Below, piece by piece: positions 1 to 9,559 of a stretch of 44,928 nucleotides of DNA (position 1 is the stretch's first letter; each line of letters opens with the position of its first letter). The translations under genes and the position numbers were made by a program. Origin of the DNA: Candidatus Cloacimonadota bacterium (GTDB lineage Bacteria > Cloacimonadota > Cloacimonadia > Cloacimonadales > JAIOQZ01); NCBI GenBank assembly GCA_021108395.1, contig JAIOQZ010000006.1:1-44928 (forward strand), given 5' to 3'. The notes under the pieces are model-generated. The model did not search any database and had not been told where the DNA came from. It saw only the letters and a list, made by a program, of their open reading frames with translations.

Positions 1-3000
1 CATCGCGGTACCAGTGATGTCCGTCGCCGTCAGTATCGGGGTCGCCGGCGTCGATGCATACTGACCTGGTCGTTTCGTTCCAAAGCAGACTGTAATCACC
101 GTTGGCGGGGTCTGCATATTGAGGATCAACATCGACGAATGAGTTGGTTATCTCAACACCAGAACTATGTACTTCATTGTCATAGAACAAACAGTACCCG
201 ATATCTGGGGGTGGCCCGTTTGATTTTGAAATACCTGTCTCATTGCCAGTGAATATTGAATTGAACAGGGAAAGTGAGCTTACACCGCCAAAGCGCAATC
301 CTGTCAAATCAGGATTGTCTGCAAATGTGTTGTTGATGATCTGCGCATTAGTGCAATTACCAAATTGGAATACATGATCACCCAAGTTGATACTGCCGTG
401 AGTCCCTGGCAGATTATCGTGAAAGATATTACCATTCAAATACAATGATTCACAGTCTTCAGCATATAAGACTGAGCAGTCATAGGGAAGGTTATCGGAT
501 GATAGAGCCGTCAGATGATTGCCCGTGAAAGTATTATTGTCTATGTTCACAGATGTGGCCCCAGTGACATAGACAGCACCTCCATCTCTATATGCACTGT
601 TATCTGTGAATACATTACCTTCAAAAATCACATCAATCTCACCATTGACATATACTGCTCCACCATATCCATGCCTTAGATCACACGAGTTATCGATCAT
701 TGATATGTTGTTGTCAAATTCACAGTTCTTGATATTTATCTCGCATTCTGTGTCATAACCATAAACGGTTATACCACCTGATGCACCAGCCTCATTATCC
801 CCAAGGACATATCCATTGTCGTTATTTTGGATAGTCAGGTTTTCAAAAGTGTATGAACAAACTTGTGACGCATATTCGGGTAGTTCGGGCGGGATATCAT
901 AGTCAACGACTATAGCCCCCTTATTGGAGTCCTGTATTGTCATGTTTTGGATGGTTATTGCACAATTCGTGTTTTCTTTGACAATGATGCCGGGGCTACT
1001 ATTCATTGTGCCGTCGATGATGACTTCGCCACCCTGTAATCCCCTGATGCGCAAGATGGTGTCCTCGAAGAGACTTACTATGAAGGGATCATAGGTTCCA
1101 TCCGCCACTACGATTTGGATTTCATTGCCATCATAATCATCCGATGTAGTGAAATTGTAAGCGATATCAATTGCGTACGGGATTGTATTGAATCCAACTC
1201 CGTCCGGATTCACAATCAGCATGTACGGATTGTAATACACCTGTGTTGCAGTTATCGGGTCGTATTGTATTGTCTCAAGTGAATACGCTACATTAACTGG
1301 GATGTCGATTGGGTAGTAATCTGACTTGGTAATTTCCAACCTGACATCAGCGTCACCCATGATGGTGTATGGAATATTGAAGGTCCCATCTTCTTCCACA
1401 TATCCTGTAGAAAGCAGAATGTCCTCATAGTACAGCTTGGCAATTGACCCGCCAGGACTGGAACCTTCAATTTGCCCATTGATGTAGCCGACTGCATTTA
1501 AGTAAGGATCACCGATCCACTCGACAAGCTTATTAATGGAGTCATCCGATAGATACTCGTGTAAGTATCTCTCAGGTAGCTGAAAATTTACCTGATCGAA
1601 ATGGCTGTAGCTCGCCAGGTAATCTTCAGCATCGCACCCGGCGTCTATTTCGATTTCAGAAAAGTCAGAGATGAGAAACTGATCGTTGGTTACTCCAGGA
1701 TTCTCGGGTTGCTCTACCACCAAATACAATGCCGATTTGAGAGGCATGAAGACTGGATCGTAATTTGGGGGATCTACATCAGCCCACTGGATCCAATTAA
1801 AAGGGAACCAGAAAGCTCCAGGAAATGGCAGATCATCAAGTCCGCTAGTTGATCCTGGTTGGGTATCATAATCTTGACTATCAGCCCAGTAATGACGAGT
1901 TACTAAATCAAAGAGGTCGAAGTACCACCAATGTATGATATGTTCGTGAGAATTCAGATTTCCACTTCTTGTCAACATTCCGTTTGAAACAGCAAGTGAT
2001 TGGATATTATGTTGTTTGTATGGGAATCCCGGTTTACTTCCAGGATATGTGTCATCTGTATTCAGAATGGGATTACCTGGAAATAGTAACCGCTCTTCTG
2101 CATTGATCTCAGAAAAGAAATCAATGAAATCCTGAGTGCCAGTGTATGCATATCCTTCATACCCCACTGCATATATATTATGTCGGAGCAATTGCTTAGC
2201 AGCCGTTGACTGAAGAAGCGATTTGAAAAGATGCAGAGCCGGATCGGGTCTATCATCATTAAAATTATGAATAGCCCATTGGAATTGATGATTCATAATT
2301 GACCCACGTTGAGGACTGTCACATGAGATAAACTGTGTACAATAATGATCGATTGAGTTTTCTTCGGCATAAGCAAGAGCATAACGCAGGATTACACCTC
2401 CCATGGATATCCCCATTGCTTTAATGCCTTCAAAATAGGAGTAATTATCCTCATAGTAGGTGCCGAGAAAGTCTAATGCACCAAGTACAGACATGGCGTT
2501 GTCCCTGAGATCTCTTCCACCTTCTCCAAAGTTCAGGAAGTAAACATCGTATTCATCAAACTCATCGAGGGCAGGCTCTAAAAGTTCGTAATACCTGGAC
2601 ATTCCTGAAAGGTTGAGAGGATCAAAGCCTTCTATAATAAGTATGGGTTTCTTAATCGTATTGTCAGATTGTTGTAAGACATATAATTCATCATCAAAGT
2701 TAGCTTGGGCATAGTTATTCTCATAGACTGTATTCTCAGGAGCAGTATCAAATCCTTGTGACGTTCCTTGAAGTTCTGTGTCGACTCCAATGGGAGAACC
2801 ATCTTCCCCTACCATATATCCTTCCCAAGTTCCGCGTATCTCAATTGTGTGTGCTCCCCACCCATTGTCGGGCCAGGAAATGCTTTCATAGATATGAGTA
2901 TCACTATCAAGAGATAATTCAACCACTTGAATACCATCAATAAGTATTTCAAATTCAATGCAATCATAATAAACATCGGGCCAACATGAAATACTGACAT

Positions 3001-3268
3001 CGATATCTAAATCCATCTGTGATGAAGTAGTCACATAACTAGGAAGATTATTTGCTGCAATCCCTCCATGCGGTATTGGGTTCTGCCCACCAAGCATCAT
3101 AAGAACAATACCCACATCGAAAGTCAAAGAGGAGTTCGTAAATTCAAAATCGTTATAATCCTCATACATCCCATCATACTCATGCCCATTCGGGCTTGTT
3201 AGAGCAGGTTGAGCAAACAGGGCCATCGCCAACAATCCAACCATAAGTGTGATAATCGCGCGTTTCAT
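1..3268 (-). CDS. Secreted alpha/beta-hydrolase with C-terminal beta-helix (3' end outside window)
   Basis: The frame is open from an ATG at 3268 (GGAGGA just upstream) to the window edge, giving 1089 residues without the C-terminus. Residues 1-20 form a signal peptide (MKRAIITLMVGLLAMALFAQ). A lipase-like alpha/beta-hydrolase domain follows, with the nucleophile elbow GISMGG (Ser288) and a possible catalytic His near residue 438 in a HEHIIHW segment. Residues about 593-662 look like a carboxypeptidase-regulatory-like beta-sandwich. From about residue 680 onward there are Asn/Asp-rich right-handed beta-helix repeats. The neighbouring exoproteins end in a NYPNPFNPET-type sorting domain, so this one probably does too beyond the edge (inference). 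The hydrolase domain points to an extracellular esterase or lipase; the helix may bind polysaccharide. The substrate cannot be told. Confidence 0.85.
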   Translation of the reverse strand, partial: MKRAIITLMVGLLAMALFAQPALTSPNGHEYDGMYEDYNDFEFTNSSLTFDVGIVLMMLGGQNPIPHGGIAANNLPSYVTTSSQMDLDIDVSISCWPDVYYDCIEFEILIDGIQVVELSLDSDTHIYESISWPDNGWGAHTIEIRGTWEGYMVGEDGSPIGVDTELQGTSQGFDTAPENTVYENNYAQANFDDELYVLQQSDNTIKKPILIIEGFDPLNLSGMSRYYELLEPALDEFDEYDVYFLNFGEGGRDLRDNAMSVLGALDFLGTYYEDNYSYFEGIKAMGISMGGVILRYALAYAEENSIDHYCTQFISCDSPQRGSIMNHQFQWAIHNFNDDRPDPALHLFKSLLQSTAAKQLLRHNIYAVGYEGYAYTGTQDFIDFFSEINAEERLLFPGNPILNTDDTYPGSKPGFPYKQHNIQSLAVSNGMLTRSGNLNSHEHIIHWWYFDLFDLVTRHYWADSQDYDTQPGSTSGLDDLPFPGAFWFPFNWIQWADVDPPNYDPVFMPLKSALYLVVEQPENPGVTNDQFLISDFSEIEIDAGCDAEDYLASYSHFDQVNFQLPERYLHEYLSDDSINKLVEWIGDPYLNAVGYINGQIEGSSPGGSIAKLYYEDILLSTGYVEEDGTFNIPYTIMGDADVRLEITKSDYYPIDIPVNVAYSLETIQYDPITATQVYYNPYMLIVNPDGVGFNTIPYAIDIAYNFTTSDDYDGNEIQIVVADGTYDPFIVSLFEDTILRIRGLQGGEVIIDGTMNSSPGIIVKENTNCAITIQNMTIQDSNKGAIVVDYDIPPELPEYASQVCSYTFENLTIQNNDNGYVLGDNEAGASGGITVYGYDTECEINIKNCEFDNNISMIDNSCDLRHGYGGAVYVNGEIDVIFEGNVFTDNSAYRDGGAVYVTGATSVNIDNNTFTGNHLTALSSDNLPYDCSVLYAEDCESLYLNGNIFHDNLPGTHGSINLGDHVFQFGNCTNAQIINNTFADNPDLTGLRFGGVSSLSLFNSIFTGNETGISKSNGPPPDIGYCLFYDNEVHSSGVEITNSFVDVDPQYADPANGDYSLLWNETTRSVCIDAGDPDTDGDGHHWYRD

Positions 3269-3557
3269 TCTTCCTCCGTTCGTTAGCTGTTAAGGAATCA
3301 AATATGGAAAAACGTATATCCAAGTGTTAGTGACAATTGACGGGTAGCCATACCAAAGAGAGTGTAAGATGAGTCTGTCTCTCTAAACGAATGCACATAG
3401 TGCAACTTCGCAGACCATGCCATATATGTGAAGCTTCTATGACTCACTTTGTATCCCCTCATACAATTGAACATGGTTGTAGGTCGTGCATATTTCATTC
3501 CATTCTTTTGTAAGACAGCAACACGCGCTGAGCGTCCCGTTGAGGCAAAATGGTTAG
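3269..3557. other. Intergenic region, possible barrel-protein fragment
   Basis: Between the res gene and the large exoprotein gene there is no convincing complete gene. On the minus strand, 3298-3498 encodes a 66-residue frame ending in alternating polar and hydrophobic residues (RQLSLTLGYTFF). This resembles the last strands of an outer-membrane beta-barrel. It has no good ribosome binding site and may be a remnant or chance. Confidence 0.25.
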
Positions 3558-6152
3558 TTAGTTGATTGCTTTGTCGATCTGTTCATTGATGTTACCAACT
3601 GTGGCCAGCAGGAAAACACCCTTTCCCCGGCTCTTCTCGGCCCAGAACTCGCCGATAGTTTTCTTTTCGATAGTATCTGGTGTGTGAAGAAGCTGATTGC
3701 CTTTGTACTCGATAACGAGGATACGACCGTCAACAAGCTCAGCAATGAAATCAGGATAGAAACGATCTGTGGAAGTTGGCAACCAGAACGCCTTATCATT
3801 GCGCTCGAGGTTGCGAATCCAGTGTTTCACATTTGGGTGGAGGTCAATCGCTTGAGCACAAATGAATTCCTCGCCCTCGGATTTCAAGTTGACGATGTAG
3901 GGATAGAAGTGCTTCTGGAATGTATAGCTACCATCGTAGTTACGGTTTCCAGGTGGATACGCTTCCATGTCGAAAATGACGGGGTAATCGAAGGTAACCT
4001 CCACACAGTCATCATCACCAAAGAGAACCTGCTGATAGCCTCGCTCGCGCACCTCCTGGCGATATTTGTCGATCTGGTTCTTGATGGCATGGACGAGCAA
4101 ATGCTTCACCTGGACCAGATGCGCCAGAGGAATGCTCTTCTCGTGGATGAGGTGATGCACAAGTTTGCTGAGGAAGCCAATCAACTCGATCTGCATGACA
4201 TCCTGCTGTCTTGCTTCTCTGTCCAGCCAGCGGATGAACCCAGTGTCCGTCCATTCGCTGCTCACGTCCTCGGCGAACAGCTCATCGACAGCGGTGCGGG
4301 GCGCAATGATGACTCTCTTGTTATCGATATCCAGCTCGAATCGATTCGCTTCCTGCTTCAGACTGAAGCTATCCAGCACGGCGGGGAAGTCGCTGAGCTT
4401 CCAGCCACTGTCATCGAGGAGAGTATCAGGTTCCCATAACTGTAGTTCGCCCTGGATGTTCACCATGAGCGAGGGTACGCGGATACTCTGCCCGGTATAA
4501 ACGGGATACCTGCGCCGCTGCTCCTTGCGCTTGTGCTGGTGCAACTGGTACTGCACGAGGTTGCGCGACGCTGCCGGAACTGCCTTGACGATGCCCTTCT
4601 CCTGCTTCTCGGACAGCGGGCCGCACACGGTCACCGTATAGCCTTCGCCTTCCTCGCGCACGGTGACGTTTGGTGTCTGCGGAAGCTTGTCGTAGTCCAC
4701 CTGCGGGACGTGTATCTCTGTAGTGGCTTCGGTTTTACCATCACCAATTTTATCGAAGATGCTGTCGTCCGTTGTCTCCTCGACATATCGCTCCGCCTCG
4801 ATGCGCTCGAAGCCCATCGTGTTCACCATCGCGTCCTTCATGGCGTTGGCGGCCTGCGCAAAGCGCGACGAGGACACATGCGCGTAGGCGCAGTTCAGTT
4901 CGGCGTGGCTCCTGGGGTTGGCGTAAGGCATGCGCAGCACACGCCCCAGCAGTTGCTCCACATCCCTGGCGGAGCCAATGTTGGCCACGGAACAGAACAC
5001 ATAGGCGAGCGAGCAGTCCCAGCCCTCCTTGAGCGCCTGCACGGTGATGATATGCTCGATGGGGCAATCGGGGGCGAACAGGTCGATGCCGTCCAGCTCG
5101 CGCTGCTTGCCCGTGGCTACGGCGATCTTCTCCTCCGGGATGTTTTCCGACTCCATCAGGTACCGCTTCAGCGCCTCGACGGTGACCTCCCGGTTCTTGC
5201 TCTCGGCCTGGTACAATGCAATGGGCCGGATGTACTCCTTCTCGCCGTGCGTCATCGCGGCCAGGCGATTGCGCTCGAACACCGCGCCGCCCACGGCCTG
5301 CCGCCAAGTCTGATGCTCGGTGAGCATAATGGGCAGCTTGATCATGTGCTCGGCCTTCAGCTCGCTGGCCGCGACGCTGTACAGCAGGTTCGAGCCGTTC
5401 TTCCGGCTCAGGTTGGGCGTGGCGGTAAATTCGATAATGCAGGCAGGGCTGAGTCGTTTCAGCGTCTCGAAGGACAGAGTCGTGCGGGCGTTATGCGCCT
5501 CGTCGAGGATCACAAGAGGCTTCTTCAGATGGCAAAGGTTGGCGAACGAAAATTTCACCTTGCCCTTGTCGGCGCCATCCTCGATACGCTCCAGAGTTGA
5601 CAGATTGTGAGGGATTCGTGCGAAGTGCGTCTCGAAGTTCTCGTTGTGCGCGTACAGCTTGCGACCGGAGGTGTCATGCACGCGCAGACTGGCCAGCGTT
5701 CCCACGACAATGCAAACCTTGTCCCTCAAATCCTGCGGTCGGATGGTCGTCACGTCGGCAACGTCGAATACCGACACCCGGCCGCCGAAGTAGTCGTCAA
5801 TCGCCTGGCGGTAGGGGTGACGCGGCGTTTTGAGGGCATCCAGCGTCTGCTGCTGGATCACCTTTGTGGGTACCAGCCACAGCGCCAGCGGCGTCTCGTC
5901 GAACAAGTAATTACGCGCCGCCGTCTCGATGGCATACGAGGCCAGCACGGTCTTGCCACCGCCGGTGGGCAGGCGCAGGCACACATAGGGCACGTTGCCC
6001 AGCTCGAAGGTGCGATAGGCCACGCCATCCACGCCGCGCTCGCGCCAGAACCGACGAAAAGCGCTGTCTGGGTCGTTCTCAAGGCGGGCATTGTAAAGGT
6101 ATTCCGCAAGGGCTTCCAGGGCGCGGTTTTGATACTCTTTCAGTTCAAACAT
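3558..6152 (-). CDS. res: Type III-like restriction enzyme, helicase-nuclease (Res) subunit
   Basis: This 864-residue protein should be the ATP-dependent DNA translocase and nuclease of the R-M system. Visible motifs are Walker A PTGGGKT (62-68), DEAH (217-220), FTATPN (242-247) and a helicase motif VI-like QLLGRVLRMP. Near the C-terminus a PD-(D/E)xK nuclease is seen as YPDF...IEYKG, with Asp801, Glu815 and Lys817. All expected motifs are present, so the subunit looks active. The start lies 1 nt after the stop of the methyltransferase gene, so the two are probably translationally coupled. The length is slightly below the usual 900-1000 residues of type III Res proteins. Family assignment is firm; recognition sequence and phage range cannot be read from sequence. 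Confidence 0.93.
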   Translation of the reverse strand: MFELKEYQNRALEALAEYLYNARLENDPDSAFRRFWRERGVDGVAYRTFELGNVPYVCLRLPTGGGKTVLASYAIETAARNYLFDETPLALWLVPTKVIQQQTLDALKTPRHPYRQAIDDYFGGRVSVFDVADVTTIRPQDLRDKVCIVVGTLASLRVHDTSGRKLYAHNENFETHFARIPHNLSTLERIEDGADKGKVKFSFANLCHLKKPLVILDEAHNARTTLSFETLKRLSPACIIEFTATPNLSRKNGSNLLYSVAASELKAEHMIKLPIMLTEHQTWRQAVGGAVFERNRLAAMTHGEKEYIRPIALYQAESKNREVTVEALKRYLMESENIPEEKIAVATGKQRELDGIDLFAPDCPIEHIITVQALKEGWDCSLAYVFCSVANIGSARDVEQLLGRVLRMPYANPRSHAELNCAYAHVSSSRFAQAANAMKDAMVNTMGFERIEAERYVEETTDDSIFDKIGDGKTEATTEIHVPQVDYDKLPQTPNVTVREEGEGYTVTVCGPLSEKQEKGIVKAVPAASRNLVQYQLHQHKRKEQRRRYPVYTGQSIRVPSLMVNIQGELQLWEPDTLLDDSGWKLSDFPAVLDSFSLKQEANRFELDIDNKRVIIAPRTAVDELFAEDVSSEWTDTGFIRWLDREARQQDVMQIELIGFLSKLVHHLIHEKSIPLAHLVQVKHLLVHAIKNQIDKYRQEVRERGYQQVLFGDDDCVEVTFDYPVIFDMEAYPPGNRNYDGSYTFQKHFYPYIVNLKSEGEEFICAQAIDLHPNVKHWIRNLERNDKAFWLPTSTDRFYPDFIAELVDGRILVIEYKGNQLLHTPDTIEKKTIGEFWAEKSRGKGVFLLATVGNINEQIDKAIN

Positions 6153-6153
6153 G

Positions 6154-7674
6154 TTATCTCGCTTTTACGTCGTAGGGGATTTGCCGGAAGGTGATGTTCA
6201 AGTCCTTGAGGCTTTTCTGGCTCAAGCGGCAGGCTTCGCCATAGATGATACGCGGCCCCTCGTGCGGTGGAAGCTGCGCCAGCAGGGGCCGTGTAAGCAC
6301 ATTGCCGCCGTTCACGCTCTTGTCGCCCAGGATGCCGTTGAACAGCAAGTAACAGGCGCTCTCGCCGTGAATGCCCAGCAGGGGGCTGTCCGCTTTTTCG
6401 GGGAGCGGCGTACCGGTTTCGGCGAACCAGATATGCGACGCGAGTGTGCGGAATCGGACTTGGGGGTGAATCCGCCCTGTCTCGTCAAACACCGGCTCTC
6501 CCAGCCGGTAGAACCGGAAGCCGCCGCCGCCATTCCAGTTCACTTCCCCGGAGATGCCGCCCTGTTCTCCCTCGATGACCTTCTGCAAGCGCGGTACGCA
6601 ATGCGTAACTGCGTGCTCGCCCAGCTCGATGCCGATATAGCGGCGGCCCATCTTGTGGGCAACGGCAGCAGTGGTACCGGAGCCGAGGAAGGAATCGAGA
6701 ACGAGGTCGCCGGGCTGTGTGGCCAGTGTGATGATACGCTGGATGAGACGCTCTGGCTTGGGAGTATCAAATGGTGATTCCGGGCCAAAGACCGCAATTA
6801 TTTCCTTTTTTGCTTCTTGATTATGCCCTACTTCTTTGTTTGTCCACCATGTCCATGCATTGATTCCACCCAACTCAGAGAGGAACCTTTTCAAACGTGG
6901 TCTTGCGTTGCCTGATTTACCAAACCATACACGGTTTTCTTCGAGCAGTCTCTGGAAAGTTAATTCTGCAAGTGCCCAACATCTTCCCGGTGGTGGAGAA
7001 TACTTTTTACCGCCAGGTGTTGTGATTGTAAAATATTGTTCATCAGTTGCATGTCCTGTCATTCCAGTGAAATCAGTTGAAGCCCAAGGTCCCCTGGGGT
7101 CATTGTCCAAATTCTTAAAATCTTTTGATCGACTTGATGATACAGGCAACTGGTTAAATTGGCTTTTATTTTTTTGAGCGTCTTTGCAGTATGTTAGAAT
7201 CGTATCGTGTGCATCACCCAATCTCAATCTATTATCAGGAGAAGTGCGTTTCTGCCAAACGACACTCGCAACAAAGTTCCTTCTCCCAAACACCTCATCA
7301 CAGATAGCTTTCAGATAGTGGCATTCGTCATCGTCAATGCTTATCCATATGCTGCCGTCCTCGGCCAGGAGCTCTCGCAGGAGCTCGAGGCGCGGGTACA
7401 TGAGGCTGAGCCAGGCGCTGTGCTCGAGGTTGTCGTCGTAGTGCTCGAAGGCGTTCCGCGTGTTGTACGGCGGATCGATGTAGATACACTTCACCTGTCC
7501 GGCATAGTAGGGCAGCAGCGCCTTGAGAGCCTCGAGGTTGTCGCCCTGTATGAGCATGTTGGCCGTGTCCTTCTCGCCATGAGAGAGAGCGGGGTCGTGC
7601 TCGAGCAGGCGGTAGGGCACCGTCGCCGCTTGTTTTATCGCTTCCTGTTTACCCAGCCATGTGAGTGTTGGCAT
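6154..7674 (-). CDS. mod: Type III-like site-specific DNA-methyltransferase (Mod) subunit
   Basis: The 506-residue protein has the catalytic motif IV DPPY at 67-70 and, later in the chain, the SAM-binding motif I DSFLGSGTT at 327-335. This order defines the beta class of amino-methyltransferases, which methylate adenine N6 in type III systems. The region between the two motifs (about 140-320) is the likely target recognition part. It is somewhat richer in A+T than the flanks, as is usual for exchangeable specificity domains. The gene is first in the mod-res operon. Mod alone can modify DNA; Res needs Mod for target recognition (family knowledge). Confidence 0.93.
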   Translation of the reverse strand: MPTLTWLGKQEAIKQAATVPYRLLEHDPALSHGEKDTANMLIQGDNLEALKALLPYYAGQVKCIYIDPPYNTRNAFEHYDDNLEHSAWLSLMYPRLELLRELLAEDGSIWISIDDDECHYLKAICDEVFGRRNFVASVVWQKRTSPDNRLRLGDAHDTILTYCKDAQKNKSQFNQLPVSSSRSKDFKNLDNDPRGPWASTDFTGMTGHATDEQYFTITTPGGKKYSPPPGRCWALAELTFQRLLEENRVWFGKSGNARPRLKRFLSELGGINAWTWWTNKEVGHNQEAKKEIIAVFGPESPFDTPKPERLIQRIITLATQPGDLVLDSFLGSGTTAAVAHKMGRRYIGIELGEHAVTHCVPRLQKVIEGEQGGISGEVNWNGGGGFRFYRLGEPVFDETGRIHPQVRFRTLASHIWFAETGTPLPEKADSPLLGIHGESACYLLFNGILGDKSVNGGNVLTRPLLAQLPPHEGPRIIYGEACRLSQKSLKDLNITFRQIPYDVKAR

Positions 7675-7789
7675 ACGCTACACCTTGATTCCCATGTATT
7701 TCTATCTCCAGTGTTCGAGAGCGGGCTAAAGGTGAGGAGGAGCGGCGCTTTTGTCAATGGTAAAACGAGAGCGGCTCGAGCTGCCCACG

Positions 7790-7816
7790 AAAACGGGGGA
7801 GCGTTGCCGCTCCCCC
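7790..7816 (-). terminator. Hairpin terminator after the exoprotein operon
   Basis: A perfect 8-bp stem GGGGGAGC/GCTCCCCC (7795-7816) with a 6-nt loop is followed on the minus strand by TTTT. It lies about 90 bp after the stop of the beta-helix gene. The U-tract is short, so efficiency is uncertain. Confidence 0.55.
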
Positions 7817-7903
7817 TCATTGTCGCTATTCCACTTCCGGATATTCGCTTCGCTACATATCCTTTCGTTCGACGGTCTCGTTTTCGCTTCGCGAAATCCG
7901 AAA

Positions 7904-9559
7904 CTACTTCAGCAGCAGCATTTTTTTGGTCAGAGTCTTGCCGGCAGTTTTCAACTGGTAGAAATATATGCCAGAAGAAACAGGCTGATTGCTTCCATTT
8001 CGTCCGTTCCAAATCTCGCTGTATCTACCAGCAGGCCTGGATTCGCTGACAAGGGTATGCACGAGCTGACCTCTGATATTGTAGATATTGAGTTTCACCT
8101 GGCCTTCTGTGGCGAGACTGAAGGCGATTGTCGTCTCAGGGTTGAATGGGTTAGGATAGTTAGAATCAAGGCTCAACACTGGAACAACTTCACTCCCTCC
8201 ATCATTGGCCCCAAGCGACATGATTTGCCCGATTATTTCAGAGCGCATAATCGAGTATTCGTATGCTGTCGTGGGTTTTCTGTGGCACTGCTCTGGCAGA
8301 TTTCTTGAACCTGATGTAGCAAGTTTGTAGTAGCTATATGCTTCATCAAGCTCAGCCAGAAGTTGCTTCTCGTCACTCGGTGGATCATCGATGATTTGTT
8401 CAAGAAGCACTATTGCTGCTTCAAATTCCTGATTTGACAGCATGCACACAGCTTCTGTCTCGGTGATGATATCCTGAAGGGCGTCGTTGTCTATATCTGC
8501 AAGATAATCCATCAATTCCTGCGGATCGCCGTCCATAGCCAGGCTGATGTATGGAAGGAACGGGATCGCCTTTTTTGCTGTCGGTGTATCGGGATAATCA
8601 TCGATGATGGATCTCATGAGAGTATAGGCTACTTCGTAATTTTCTGTGTAGATACTATCGAAGGCACAAGCAAAAATCAGCTCTGCCTCATACAATTGCT
8701 GACTACCGAATTCATAGTCATCGAAACTAGGGAAGAATCGACTCTCGACTGATGTATCTACGGCGAGATTCGTTACATCCAGGGGTTGTAGTATCTCTCC
8801 AGCAGCTACCAGAAGGTATTGGTCCGAACTTTCATCATATCCATTGTCATCTATGATTGAGGCAAAAGGTAGCTGCACATGCTCAAGGAACCGAGGGAAA
8901 CTATCATACAAAGCTATGAGTTCAGCCGCTCCGTTGTTTGAAATGCATGTACCGCCAACGATACAGCTAGGGGCAGTACCTAAGCTCAGATATCCGTACA
9001 TCTCATTATTGTATATGTTTGAACCTTCTGCCCCACACACACTTAACAGGGAGTTCCTGATCTCAACTCCACTGCCTGCATTGTTGAAAATATCCGTTGA
9101 GAGAAGCTGACTGGTTCCTCCACCTGAAGGATAGTTTACTACCAACCCCGACGATCCATTATCATGGATCTGTGAGTTCGTGAAACCCATGACGCTTTCT
9201 TCGACATATATGCCACAGTCATTCATACTGTAGTCATAATTACCAAGTCCTAGAGTTGCTCCATCTCGAGCTGACAACTGACCACAACTCGTCATTGAAG
9301 CATCATGAAGGGAAAGCTTAGCATTTATAACCTTTACCCAATTGACATTGTTTATATTTCCATAGATAAAACATCGTGGAGGAGTGCTACTCGGGTAACC
9401 ACAGTTCTCGAATGTGATGCCATCCCATCGTGTTGGTCCCCAGATGGATGTCCCTGCTTCGATATGAACGAAGTCACAGCCGTCAAACACGAGACGATCA
9501 CCGGGGACTTCAACTTCGTCGCCATAAATCATGCCACCACCATGCTGTACCAGAACCAC
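7904..9559 (-). CDS. Beta-helix/TPR exoprotein with C-terminal sorting domain (3' half of a frameshifted gene)
   Basis: The frame encodes about 550 residues with no signal peptide of its own. It opens with beta-helix-like segments (DGCDFVHIEAGTSIWGP and repeats to about residue 200), then helical TPR-like repeats (about 280-410), and ends with an 80-residue sorting domain: SNYPNPFNPETTIAFSL, IYNIRGQLVHTL and a final KMLLLK. Proteins with this domain are exported and attached or released by a type IX-like pathway (family knowledge). The only possible start is an internal GTG that overlaps the previous frame, and it has no ribosome binding site. The frame becomes open right where the upstream frame ends. 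I therefore read it as the continuation of the 9529-10077 gene after a one-base shift near 9550. A sequencing error is possible. Confidence 0.7.
   Translation of the reverse strand: MVLVQHGGGMIYGDEVEVPGDRLVFDGCDFVHIEAGTSIWGPTRWDGITFENCGYPSSTPPRCFIYGNINNVNWVKVINAKLSLHDASMTSCGQLSARDGATLGLGNYDYSMNDCGIYVEESVMGFTNSQIHDNGSSGLVVNYPSGGGTSQLLSTDIFNNAGSGVEIRNSLLSVCGAEGSNIYNNEMYGYLSLGTAPSCIVGGTCISNNGAAELIALYDSFPRFLEHVQLPFASIIDDNGYDESSDQYLLVAAGEILQPLDVTNLAVDTSVESRFFPSFDDYEFGSQQLYEAELIFACAFDSIYTENYEVAYTLMRSIIDDYPDTPTAKKAIPFLPYISLAMDGDPQELMDYLADIDNDALQDIITETEAVCMLSNQEFEAAIVLLEQIIDDPPSDEKQLLAELDEAYSYYKLATSGSRNLPEQCHRKPTTAYEYSIMRSEIIGQIMSLGANDGGSEVVPVLSLDSNYPNPFNPETTIAFSLATEGQVKLNIYNIRGQLVHTLVSESRPAGRYSEIWNGRNGSNQPVSSGIYFYQLKTAGKTLTKKMLLLK

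Noticed and set aside
4533-5600. Long open frame on the plus strand (355 codons)
   Set aside because: It lies antisense inside the res gene, which has all helicase and nuclease motifs. The frame has no family features and its Leu/Arg/His-rich composition is typical of a shadow of GC-rich coding DNA.
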